Shown piece by piece: positions 46,301 to 55,498 of a DNA stretch of 64,000 nt (position 1 is its first letter; each line of letters starts with the position of its first letter). Below the pieces are notes generated by a model, which saw nothing but the letters and a program-made list of their open reading frames with translations, did no database searches and was not told the DNA's origin. The stretch covers positions 3,782,001 to 3,846,000 of the forward strand of contig NC_060252.1 in assembly GCF_921293095.1 (NCBI RefSeq), in the 5' to 3' direction. Both the position numbers and the translations under genes were made by a program. This DNA is from Ischnura elegans. Taxonomy: Eukaryota > Arthropoda > Insecta > Odonata > Coenagrionidae.

Positions 46301-47029
46301 GATGGCCTCTCGGAACAGGCAAACAAGAGATTCTTATTTACACCAATGGTGGTTTACGTGGATGGTTTGTATTGCCTGGAAGCAATTGGAGTTTGGTGGA
46401 TGTTAGTTGATGGGTGCTGGATCACATACATATTGTCATTTTCAGAAGGTGCTATTGCTGGAGTTTCGAGGGAGGAACGTCTGGAAGCAATCAAAGCGGC
46501 GGCCGTGCAAGCAGGGCATTTGAGTTTCCCATTTTACTCAGTTCAGTTATCAAATTCATTAAACTTAGGGACTGTGCGAATGGATAAAGTTGATTCAAAA
46601 GGAGAAGGCATTGATCTGAGTGAAAGGGAATTAGTTGCTGGTGATGAGCAATTGTTGGCATTGTTCAGTGGTGTTACTACCTTAACAGCAAAAGAAGATC
46701 TCTTGGGAAAAATAAGGTACAGTTCAGAATCAAATGCTAATGTCAATGTTTTAATTTTTCTGCCGAATTGTGCCATTTTCTTCCTGAATTTTTGTTGTCT
46801 GTCTGTTCGTCTAAGTGTGCGAGGCCATTACATATCTTCAAATGAGAATGCATCCGGATGACGTAATGCCGTGCCGTAATGATTTTCCACCAGGCACAAC
46901 CTGCTGGTGGCCGTGGCAAAGGAGCTGCACTGCAACAAGATGTTCTTGGCTGACAATGGCTCGCACCTGGCCGTCGCTCTCATCTCGGGTGTTGCCGCTG
47001 GCAGGGGAGCATGCTTGCCCTCGGACTGC
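40237..47029 (+). CDS. CTU2: CTU2/NCS2 cytoplasmic tRNA 2-thiolation protein 2, exons 1-5 (partial gene)
   Basis: Five exons (40237-40307, 45977-46051, 46165-46364, 46446-46716, 46894-47029) join in phase to 251 codons. The N-terminus MCSVDEEDLG is typical of CTU2. Two CxxC pairs follow, C29/C32 (CKRC) and C48/C51 (CRSC), a zinc site. SCFLKYATHKFRATLGKSKL is the family signature. The nucleotide-binding loop is degenerate (ICSSGSQSS instead of SGGxDS), as expected because CTU2 is the non-catalytic partner of CTU1. Later blocks are FTPMVVYVDE, TLTAKEDLLGKIR and LISGVAAGRGACLPSDC. With CTU1 and the sulfur carrier Urm1 it thiolates U34 of tRNA-Lys, -Glu and -Gln in the cytosol. Introns are 5669, 113, 81 and 177 bp, all GT-AG. 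Donor GTAAGT at 47030 shows the gene continues; roughly half of the usual length is not located. Confidence 0.9.
41351..42205 (-). pseudogene. Decayed piggyBac-type transposase (in CTU2 intron 1)
   Basis: The minus strand carries FLIDESIIPYFGCHGCNQFI and RGKLIHFGFNRWVPAQCTGY (41774-42205), the DDE-containing core of piggyBac transposases. After a frame change it reads MEQNIADCQILIGGK, NNAWILHRSQRHDMSSLNF and EVTRAILLKSG. A cysteine-rich C-terminus follows with CDRCKVSPHDNCFTRYH (41351-41698). Frameshifts and lost residues show it is dead. N-terminal sequence and TTAA-flanked termini were not found. Confidence 0.85.
42376..42414 (-). ncRNA. Hammerhead ribozyme-like motif, minus strand
   Basis: Read 5' to 3' on the minus strand: CAC (helix I), CTGATGA, helix II TAACACTAGATGCT with one mismatch in a 4-bp stem, GAA, helix III ACC-CG-GGT, cleavage nucleotide T at 42379, then GTG pairing with CAC. 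The core is complete, but helix II is weakened and the site is GUU, so activity may be low. Confidence 0.6.
42422..42460 (+). ncRNA. Hammerhead ribozyme-like motif, plus strand
   Basis: Read 5' to 3': helix I CAC (42422-42424), CTGATGA (42425-42431), helix II TAACACTAGATGTT with stem AACA/TGTT, GAA (42446-42448), helix III ACC-CA-GGT (42449-42456), cleavage after C42457 (site GUC), then GTG (42458-42460) closing helix I. All invariant core nucleotides CUGANGA, GAA, A15.1/U16.1 and H17 are present. The 3-bp helix III with a 2-nt loop matches the minimal type reported in Penelope-like retroelements. Confidence 0.7.
42715..43490 (+). pseudogene. Internally deleted non-LTR RT fragment (CTU2 intron 1)
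   Basis: Translated pieces include LNRWREY, EEIIGEHQEGF, STTDQTFVMKELASKYQVYV (RT fingers), KDLFILLIDIKKS (first catalytic Asp), then FNVTRGVQQGGGLSPLLFNL (palm). Later come LEVTINIENKI-like and NAANRCYWSISKLLQHKLLS in shifted frames. The jump from RWREY to IIGEHQEGF suggests an internal deletion, and the xADD block was not found. A related fragment occurs at 50040-50870. Confidence 0.75.
43809..45814 (+). mobile_element. pogo/Tigger-like DNA transposon, degenerate (CTU2 intron 1)
   Basis: The left end is CAGTAAAACCTCTATGTAG and the right end, reverse-complemented, TAGTAAAACCTCTTTACATC, each flanked by TA (43807-43808 and 45815-45816). Near the left end the terminal motif AACCTCTCTATAGTGAACCTC is repeated around 43910-43960. 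Transposase remnants inside identify it. An AT dinucleotide microsatellite abuts the left flank. Confidence 0.8.
45126..45544 (+). pseudogene. pogo/Tigger-like transposase remnants
   Basis: MDSRNKRRRLLDIT starts an N-terminal region, and after a frame change INEGWQKEDVAVTFGKPSFT and LTSILNNQGK match the CENP-B/pogo helix-turn-helix. At 45329-45544, LRNIKLLYFPPNTISKLNS corresponds to the PPNTTSxLQPLD segment just after the second catalytic Asp of the DDE core. The sequence between them is missing, so this copy is internally deleted and inactive. Confidence 0.72.
45977..46051 (+). CDS. CTU2: CTU2 exon 2
   Basis: 75 bp between acceptor TATTTCAG and donor GTAAGT. It encodes KNALCKRCSLETACVVLRTK and DPYC, the first half of the zinc site, and ends in phase 2. 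Confidence 0.85.
46165..46364 (+). CDS. CTU2: CTU2 exon 3
   Basis: 200 bp from acceptor TTTTCCAG to donor GTTTGT. It encodes the SCFLKYATHKFRA signature through MVVYVD. The second CxxC of the zinc site is completed here. Confidence 0.88.
46446..46716 (+). CDS. CTU2: CTU2 exon 4
   Basis: 271 bp from acceptor ATTTTCAG to donor GTACAG. It encodes EGAIAGVSREERLEAIKAAA through LTAKEDLLGKIR. Confidence 0.88.
46894..47029 (+). CDS. CTU2: CTU2 exon 5
   Basis: 136 bp from acceptor TTCCACCAG to donor GTAAGT. It encodes HNLLVAVAKELHCNKMFLAD through ACLPSDC and ends in phase 0, so at least one more exon follows. Confidence 0.87.
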
Positions 47030-50000
47030 GTAAGTCACTGCCCCCTCCCACCAGAGAGCACTGCAAACAATGTTGTCTCACCTTAGAGGTGTGCAGTCGT
47101 AATCGTAGCTCAGCCACGTTACCCATTTAAGGGAGGGCCTATGATGGCTGCCAGTAAAATTCAGTGCCTTCAAGCAAATTTATGTGTAATTCATGACATT
47201 CATGACGACAGTAAATGACTGGAATACATATGTATTTGTTACATAAGAGCTGATAAAGTCGATGAGCGTGTGCCCGTATTTGTCATTATTTTTCGTATGG
47301 CTGGAAGTGTTGTAGGGGAAACAAGGGAGGAATGGGACAGTTCTAATTTCCCTCTCTTCATTTAAGGTTTTTAGCTCTTGTTTTTCTCACCTGTATAAAA
47401 AGCAATAGCTGCATTTCTTCCTAAAATGGCTCCTGACTCACTTCTGTGAATGTGAGTTGAGAAGAGGTTTTTCACTCCAATTTTGATAATTTTCGTGATG
47501 TGTTTTAACTTTAAATTTCTATTATTTAAATTATGACTCTCTTGCTGGAAGCACTAATGAAAATCCGTGTCATTTGGGTATATAACTGGTAATTTAAATA
47601 CCATACAGTTACAAATGATCTCTTTCAAAGTAACAGAGCAGAGATATAAACCTCATATCTTCCTGTAACGATCATATATCGTTCGTGCTCTGAAAATGAA
47701 TGCGACGCACCTTGCTGGGGAGAACATTTTTCAAGTAAGTTAAAAAGAAATAGGAACTCACCAAAAATAATACCACTGATAGAAATACAAAGTAGGGACT
47801 ATTAGATGAAAGTCAATTGATTTTAGGTGACCAAATAATGTGGCTTTTGAAGTACGACACCAAGAAGCTGTTCCGTAAGAACCAGAAATGGTTCTCGGAA
47901 ATTTTTATCCATCATATGGTCATATAAATTTAAAAATATGTTGATCAATGCAATTAACAATTCAAATTATAATGCAACGTGTTAAAAAAGAAACCATTCT
48001 TGTATTATGTACAATTAAAAACATTAATTGAATTAAAAAACATTGTTTTAACGGACTTCATAATAGACAACGGTATATCGTTGTGTGGCACTCATAGGAT
48101 TAAATGCATTTGGGCCATTCCACATCTATTTCAACAAGCGTTTATTCTTCCGGGTCTCAGAATTATATCATATTTCTGTATGGTAGCATGTTTTCTCAAA
48201 CTAAATATGTACTGTAAGACAGTTTTAAGAGAAAAATCGTGGTCTATGTACTGTGATGATATGTACCATCCGATGAATTCGCCAACTCTAACGTTGGACG
48301 ATTTCGATCCCCGGCTCCACTGGTGGGAAACCAGTGGCAACAGTGCACACCTTCACGTATTCCACTGACGGTGGACGGATCTTAACTAATAGGAAAACCA
48401 CGTGGGTTCTAGGGCACGCGTTCACGAAAGAAAAGGAAAATGCAGGAGTTTTTGAACCCCAATGCGAAGCACAGCAGAAACAAAATGACTTTGCTCGGAT
48501 TGTGAATGGTTTTACACATTTATTGGTGACAAAAGAAAATAAAATGGACATAAATAACTTCCTTCTTAAATCTAATGAGGGATGGAATGATTATCTATTT
48601 AGATGACACACTGATGGATAAAGAATAAAGAATGCAATGCCCCACCAAAACAAAAAACTAATACTAGTGCATAACAAAATTTTTAATGGCCTCTGTAGGA
48701 ATCTCTACGACAACTATGAATGTCGGTTGGATTGTCCAACTTGAATTTTACATGCTCCACGTCCACTCGTACTAAAGTGTCCAGCACTATTGGAATTTCA
48801 AGCACAAAGTGCAAGGGTGGGAGAATAATTATACAGGTTTTAGCTTTGTGACAAACTTTTTCTTTGATGTTAAGTGAAATCGTCCCTGATTTACTGTTGC
48901 AAACGATCACCTCCACACGAGGTGTCTTCTTAGCGGAAGAAATGCTGATTGGAGTAGGGAGAGTGGATAATTCACTATCCACGATAATTTGTAGGGTACT
49001 TATTTGTCGAGATGTGGCTCCTCGTCAAGATCACCGCTGGGCGCATCATCAACCCACAGGATTTTGGTTGCCTGAGGTTTTGCGGGATGACCGGCATATT
49101 TGCGTTGCTTGACTTGACGAAATCTCCACGACACTGCTCCTATTCCTCCTTCCTCTGCCTTCTCTCTCCTCGGTGCGCTGCCGGCCTTCTCTCGCCAGGC
49201 TTACGGAGTATCTCTGACTCCTAGCACCGCCCACTCACAGTTCAACAACCACGCACCTCTTGACGCCTTGTGCCGGGCCCGTTTTATATCGCAGATCACG
49301 TGACACAAAAAACAATCGACATACAAAACCTTAAATCGGTTTAGAGCAAGGCCGCCTGTCTGCTGCTGTGCCTGCGAATTTGAGCAAGCAAAAACTCGGG
49401 ACAGGGAACGAGCAAAGTGAAACAAAAAAAAAAATCGAACGAAATACAAAAATATTACATGTGCAGGCCATACCGTCACAGTACATTTTAATTTTTTCTC
49501 ATTTTATCCCTGAAAATCCCTTAAATGTTAAAATTCATCATATCACGCATTGATAAAAATTTGGAGAAACTATTTGAGTGAGATTTCTTTTTATGTATGT
49601 GTCTCTTTTAGTGGCTAATCTCTTGACAACTGTCTCCTCTCTCAGTATCTGCTATCTGTATGCATTTTTGAGTGGCAAATCATGTAATGTGGTGATACCT
49701 AAGTGGCAGGGAGTGTAATTGAGTCAATCCTTTACCCTTATGCAGCATGAATTATATAATAAGTGAAGCATCTTTGCAATAAACCTCCATGTTACAAAGT
49801 GACGTGGTGTGAGACGCAGGAGATAGGGACGGATGGGGGCATTTGTATTGTGATTTGTTAGAGGTGAAATTCTTGGATGGTGGCAAGACGAACCAATGCA
49901 AAAACATACACTGAGAACGTTTTCGTTGATCAACAACAGACGTTAAAATGTTTGAAGACGATCGGATACCTCCCTAGTTCTAAGCATTAATGATGCCTGC

Positions 50001-50039
50001 AAGCCATCCACTGAAGAAGGAATGCCATGTCTTCTCAAC
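47030..50039. other. Mostly unassigned; CTU2 intron or downstream
   Basis: No phase-0 CTU2 exon could be recognised. At 48334-48606 (+) there is a 90-codon frame, and at 48683-48982 (-) a 99-codon frame with SISSAKKTPRVEVIV. The minus strand at 49010-49120 also reads KILWVDDAPSGDLDEEPHLD before a stop. These could be pieces of one unrecognised gene or element; I cannot assign them. Confidence 0.3.
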
Positions 50040-50870
50040 TAAAATTGGCAGTGAAAAAAAGTGTTGCATTAGTTATCGGACTCACCTCGTAGGTGGGGAA
50101 AATCTTGAGCAGGTGGAGCAATTCAACTATTTGGGCAGTACATTAGAGGAAAACGGATACAGCAGTAAGGACACCAGGAAGAGAATTTTTATTTTATTTT
50201 TATTTTATACTCAAACCACAGGATACAGCTCTTATTGGCCATTTTATACTGGGGTATTCAACGAATGTTACTAGTAAATGTACACGAACAACCATGCCCT
50301 GGACGGGGGAAACATACCCAGGTGGGACTCGAACCCTCGACCCCTTGTTTGACAGGCGAAGATGTTACCCCGCCGCCACTGAGGCCGGCATTAGCAAAGG
50401 AGGTGTTCATGAACAGGATGGAGCTAATGAGAGGACTGTTATTCAAGTGAAGGGTAAGCAGAGAAGTGTTTGATCTGGAGTGGTGCACTTGTGGAAACGT
50501 GGACACTTAAGAAGGAGAACGGCAGAGGATTGGAGGCATTTGAGATGAGCGTTTGGCAAAGAATGGAGGAGGTGAAGTGGGCAGAGAGGAGGAGGAACGA
50601 CAAAGTGCTGGACATGGTGGGTGAGGAGAGGCAGCTTTTATATTTAAGAGATACGGAGGAGACAGAAGGTTTGGATGGAGGGAGTACTTAGCGGGGAGGG
50701 GATGTGGAAAACAGTGTTAGAGGGTAGAATGTTGGGTAAACGAGGGAGAGGAAGGGAGAGAACAGGATTTTTAGATTGAATTGAAGGGTTTAAGCGTTAT
50801 TTGAGTTGATGAGGGAATCGCATGAAGGAAGGGGATTGTGCCAGAATGATTCGTAAGTACTCCATGGAAT
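50040..50870 (+). pseudogene. Non-LTR RT C-terminal fragment split by a SINE
   Basis: Before the SINE: LEQVEQFNYLGSTLEENGYS, SKDTRKRI, the RT thumb. After it (50388 on): ALAKEVFMNRMELMRGLLF, WTLKKENGRGLEAFEMSVWQ, RMEEVKWAERRRNDKVLDMV, GEERQLL and LGKRGRGRERTG, the conserved tail of this RT family. Joining 50187 to 50388 restores KRI-ALAKEV in frame. Other stops and shifts make it non-functional. Confidence 0.8.
50188..50387 (-). mobile_element. tRNA-derived SINE
   Basis: The minus strand starts CGGCCTCAGTGGCGGCGGGG and has an exact Pol III B box GGTTCGAGTCC (50335-50325). It ends in an A-rich AAAATAAAAATAAAATAAAA tail at the left edge. It interrupts an RT fragment, and its ends can be placed because the RT reading frame resumes exactly. 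No obvious target duplication is seen. Confidence 0.75.
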
Positions 50871-51326
50871 TCTACCTTAATTGGTTGAATACTTTAATGA
50901 TGATAATAATAATAATAATATGAAAAATCCTCTGGAAAATTGCTTTTGTTTCCACTGTCTCAATTGTTATAGGAATTATATTACACATTCAGCTTATATG
51001 TTATTTATTGTTAATTATTGTTTTGGATGCCTTGGTACTTTCTTTTCTTCTTTCATGTGTGCAATACTTTGCCTACTATCGCCTTCTGGTTTTACACAGA
51101 AATGCAAAATCTTCTGAAAAAATACATTTTTACTGCAGCGCCACCTCAAGTCCTTTTTTAATGACTTCCTTCCTTTCATGCAGTTTTCTCTTTTATCCTC
51201 TGACTGCTACTTTTTTGATAGCAAGGGAGTGGTACATACTTGCGGTCCACCCTCTCTCAACTTCCTCGTCTTTCTCCACTTCCATTTCTATTAAATGTTC
51301 ATTTGTATATTGTCATTGTGTATCAG

Positions 51327-51390
51327 ATGTGACAGTGCCTCTGAAAGAAGTTGAATTTCATGACTTTGTTTCCTTAGTTTGTTTTGCATG
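51327..51390 (+). CDS. Possible further CTU2 exon
   Basis: After acceptor GTGTATCAG the sequence encodes VTVPLKEVEFHDFVSLVCFA up to a possible donor GTGATG at 51391. LKEVEFHD resembles the LKEVAFYN block that follows exon 5 in CTU2 proteins. It begins in phase 1, so a small intermediate exon would be needed after exon 5. The match is short and may be chance. Confidence 0.25.
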
Positions 51391-51699
51391 GTGATGCTGT
51401 CTATTTTTTCAGCAGTACCTACCAGGGAAGGCACAAAAATACATAATAAAATGTTATAAAATGCACTCACCGTATTCATACACTTATGATATCCAGATTT
51501 ATATAATTAGCTAAGATGATGCCACCTAAACCGTGTTCGTCATTCTGTCGTTTTAAGTGTTCTATTTCGATATATTTACTCACATGTGGTATTCATTTCA
51601 CAGAGTGCTCCCTGTATTTGTTGTCATAATTCCCTCTTCATTCCAGGAAGCTTCTCTTTTATGTTTAGCCTTTTGTTGTCTGTATATATGTTTATCAAT

Positions 51700-52343
51700 A
51701 GGGTAGTTTCCTTCGTCAAAGAAAACGAAAGGCGTTGATTGCGATTTGTTACCCACCATTAGTGTATTCATAATATACAAATTATTTGGTCTAATAATTC
51801 CCAATTTAGATGAATGGCAATGGTCAATTTTATCCTCATTTGAAAAAGGCCAGATTGGCACCCATGCTATTCCACTCCACGTGACGTCACAGGGACCTAG
51901 TTTAGTTTCTATACGAGTAGATAGAAGTTTTACATCGTCTGAGATTACCAATGCATGCATGAGGCACAGAGATCAGGGAAACATCTCTTAATAATCACCC
52001 ATCAAAATTACCTAAGTTCGGAAAGTTTCCTTCGTTTGATAAGGTAATAATAATCCTTATTTAAGCCAAGTGCTACCTGCTAGCAGCCTGTGTCGTATCA
52101 GCGCTCAAAGCCTTGCCCCAAGGTCATTTCACACGGCGACAGCGGGAACCAGGAATACATCACACAGACTTTTCCCATCATTCCTACTTTGCCGTCGTGT
52201 TTTCGCGCTCTTGGAAATTTTCACTTTTCATTTAATCGCAAAAAATAGGTATCATCATTCAAAAATCTAAGATCGTGAAATGCGTACTCCAGGAGTAATA
52301 ATCTTTCAATTTAGGCTATTAAAAAATAATAGGAAACCACCCT
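51700..52343. mobile_element. Inverted-repeat element, AGGGTRGTTTCCT family, copy 2
   Basis: The 644-bp copy starts AGGGTAGTTTCCTTCG and ends AGGAAACCACCCT, collinear with 8909-9569. It lacks one internal duplication present there (GCTACCTGCTAGCAG twice near 9280-9316). Confidence 0.68.
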
Positions 52344-53127
52344 ATTAAATGTAGTTACTTATGTATTATTGTTTAGTTTTCTTCACTGACGTAGAAAACG
52401 CCTTACAAAAAACTCCTCATTGCCAAGATGAAAGTGTACGTGGAATTTGATAGAGCACCAGCAATCACTATTTATGTCAAAAGAAACTACACCCTAATGT
52501 CAGGAATAGGGATTGCAAAAGTGTTACTCACTGAATGTATATAATTCATAGTACATATGCATTTGAATAATAGCCAAGAAATTTATAGCATGATAATGTA
52601 ATAAAAAAGACCATTGAAAAAAAATCAAGAAGTTACTATTGAAATCATCAAGCTTTTCAAGATGGCAAAAACCCACTTCCCTCCAGCGATGATAAATTTT
52701 GCATTCTTTTTTATACAACAGCATTTTTGTACCACAGTCTGCTTGATTGAGGAAAGGAGATATATGAAAGTGTTGTAGTATTATAAGGTATTAGTGCATT
52801 TATTCATTTTGGTTGTCTTCTATAAGCCTGAGCCTCAAGAGTCAGCCTCTGGTCCTATAATTTTGTAATTGTGAATTATTATTATGTCCAAGCGCAGCTT
52901 TCCATTACTTGGTTTGGCACTCTTAAGCTGTGTCCCTCCCATCTGATTCTTCAATTTTTGCTTTTCTTAAGGTGAAACTTTTGAATTGTTTGAAGTTGCT
53001 TACAATAATTAGAAATGTATACTTTGTACTAGAAAATAAACATGCATCGTAAAATAGTTTCTGATCATCGTACTTATCAGTGAGGCAATCCACATTACTT
53101 AGTGCCTGTTGGTCATAGATAGATGTA
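52344..53127. other. Non-coding, unassigned
   Basis: No recognised gene or element. Confidence 0.35.
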
Positions 53128-53129
53128 TA

Positions 53130-53874
53130 CAGTGGAACCTCGTTAAAGCGAGTACGGGATATAGCGAGACTCCAGATATTACGAGAGATAGCCGATGCCC
53201 CGTCCATTGACCCTATAATAAGCATGTAAAAAAATTAGCGAGGGTTTCACCACCGGAAACACTTACATCAAGACTCCTTAATCTCGGTAATTGCTAGCGG
53301 TCTGTTAGAAATGAAGTTAATGGAGTGCTCAGTCTCAAATTTATGTGGTAAACTGTCGTTCGATAAATGAGTAGTTAATTTTGGTGAAAATATTGTTGCA
53401 TTAGAATTCTTCTTTTGTTCCTCGGGCGGCAGAAATCAGTCGGCAGCATACCCGCACGTCCGTGAGTTGCGTGAATAGAAAGCATTTGATGGCCAAAATA
53501 ATAGAATGATTATGTAAATGCACTAATTAAGTGCATAGAAAAATGGCTTCGTCGGTTGTACATTGGCATAATGATTGACAAAACAATGCTTTGCATGATT
53601 TTTATTCAGTGCGGCGCTTATAAATTGTTTGAATAGTTAGTCGTTTTTTAAGCAAGGAAACTTAGTGATGCCAAAAAACATCGCCTTTCGCCTGGATTTA
53701 TGCTTACGTTTATCGTATAGAAATTTATCTGTCGCCGCACCACTCCTGTTCCTGTGTAACTGTTCGCAACAGGTATATTGGCTATTATTTGCTCCACCTA
53801 CGGTAAAGCGACAATTCGATATAGCGAGTGTTTATTGGTGCACCGTGGGGTGTCGTTTTATCGAGGTTGCACTG
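53130..53874. mobile_element. pogo-like MITE with TA duplication
   Basis: The left end CAGTGGAACCTCGTTAAAGC and right end, reverse-complemented, CAGTGCAACCTCGATAAAAC form terminal inverted repeats, flanked by TA at 53128-53129 and 53875-53876. The 745-bp interior has no transposase match. The terminal sequence type is that of pogo/Tigger-related elements, but it is distinct from the one at 43809. Confidence 0.72.
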
Positions 53875-54195
53875 TATATGTTAGTCACTTTTTAGTTCAT
53901 GAAATTACATGTAATGATTTTTAACAATTATGGAAATCGTAAGAGATCTATAGAAATTATCTGAAAATGAAAACAAAATGAAATGGTTCAAGTCAAACCA
54001 AAATATCTTGAATCAAGAAATGTTATTAGTTGAATAAAATCAAGAAACTGTTTTGATTTCCAAATTCCATCGGGAAAAACATTGTTATGTCATAACGATA
54101 ATGGCAAATGAAGTAATTCCTTGCAGGGGCAGCTGGGTTGATTGGTCCGCCTGTTGTGACACACTGTGGGTCATGCCACCCTGAACATGCTAATG

Positions 54196-54300
54196 CAGGG
54201 TTCCCACTCAACCGTGAAAACCTTAAAACCGTGAATTAGCCGTGAATTTCGTCTACCGTGAAAAAACCTGGAAAAAGCCGTGAATTTCGTCCTTAAACTT
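54196..54300. repeat. CCGTGAATTTCG repeat block, possible hAT end
   Basis: Begins CAGGGTTCCCACTCAACCG and contains several variants of CCGTGAA(TTTCGTC). The start resembles a hAT-type terminus, but the other end could not be fixed. A perfect 12-bp stem GTCAGAAAAGCG/CGCTTTTCTGAC lies at 54401-54430. Confidence 0.45.
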
Positions 54301-54457
54301 TAAAAATCTCTCAATCTTGATAATAATACCTTCCCAGAAATTTTCAACTTCGTTCGTGGCGAGTGCACTTCTATTCATTGTGGCGAGCATCGTCGCATGG
54401 GTCAGAAAAGCGTGGGAACGCTTTTCTGACTTGATGATTTATGATACTTTTCTGATC

Positions 54458-55498
54458 TGCTTGATTTTTCACGTAAGTCCAGACAGGGGAAATACTCCAA
54501 CCGTCGGTCACATGCTGGATCAGGGAAAAGACTCCACAAACAAGAAAAACAGCTCACAAGAAAAAGGTAGCCAAAAATAATTTACGAGTTATTACCGTAC
54601 GATATCTATTCAAAGTAGAGTATTCAAAAAATCAGAAGTATTACAGAAAACAATGATAGTAAATTCATGATCCCAAAGGAAACATTACCAGCAGAAAATT
54701 GCTCTAAAAATCTCATGGCTCACAAGACATGTGACTCCCAGCAGGTCTCGACCAGAAAGAGGGCTTGCCTATGCAAGGCGAGACAGCATTTGAGGGGAGG
54801 GCTTCTTCCAGGGAGTGGAGGGGTAGCCAGGCGAATTCAACAACCGCCCACTGATGCGTCACTCCCCTGCAGAAACGGCCGCTCCACAAAACACCATACC
54901 CTGGTTTTGAGACAACAGCCAGCACCCAGAATTTTCCCCTCAACTTCTGGGTTGGAGACATCAGAGGAATCGTTCATTGGAACACATGGAGGGGAAGGAG
55001 ATACTGGGGTGAGGTGTTGGAGGGAGAGAGAGTTTGTGATAGGACAATGGTAAAACTTCTCACTCCAAGTGCAATACTAAGGCCTTAGCACCGATTTCCC
55101 CTTGCTTGCCAAGGAGAAGTATTTCTCCGCAGTAGTCCTATATAAGTCTTGCATTGCAGGTAGGCTGGTTCGGGGCTGGTTCGGAGGCTGTTTCGGAGGC
55201 TGTTTCAGAGGCTGTTTCCAGAGGCTGAGTTTCCAGAGGCAGGGTTTTCAGAGACAGGATTTTTCAGAGACAGGATTTTTCAGAGACAGGATTTTTCAGA
55301 GACAGGATTTTGCGAGACAGGGCACTTTGCTACAGGGCCCCTTTGCGCAAAAAATCCTTTGCGCGAAAAAACCTTAGCGCGAAAAGTTCTTGGCGGGAGA
55401 AGTTCTGCGGATAAGTTCGGAGGAAGTTCGAGGAATTTCTGGGGGGGGGAGGGGTACCAGAAATTTTTGGGGGGGGGCAACACTTAAAAAATGCCACA
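54458..55498 (-). repeat. Gypsy 3' LTR (terminal 21 bp missing or replaced)
   Basis: 1041 bp identical to 61902-62942. It includes four tandem copies of the 16-bp unit GACAGGATTTTTCAGA from 55253 and two G-runs near 55441-55475. Purine-rich AGAGGA precedes it on the coding strand at 55499-55504. Confidence 0.9.

Noticed and set aside
47825..47930. CTU2 exon 6 after TTTTAG at 47826
   Set aside because: Its phase-0 reading hits a stop at once, and the open phase (MWLLKYDTKKLF) does not resemble CTU2.
54196..54430. Complete hAT MITE
   Set aside because: The left end is plausible (CAGGGTTCCCAC) but the right end shares only GTTCCCAC and no 8-bp duplication is present.
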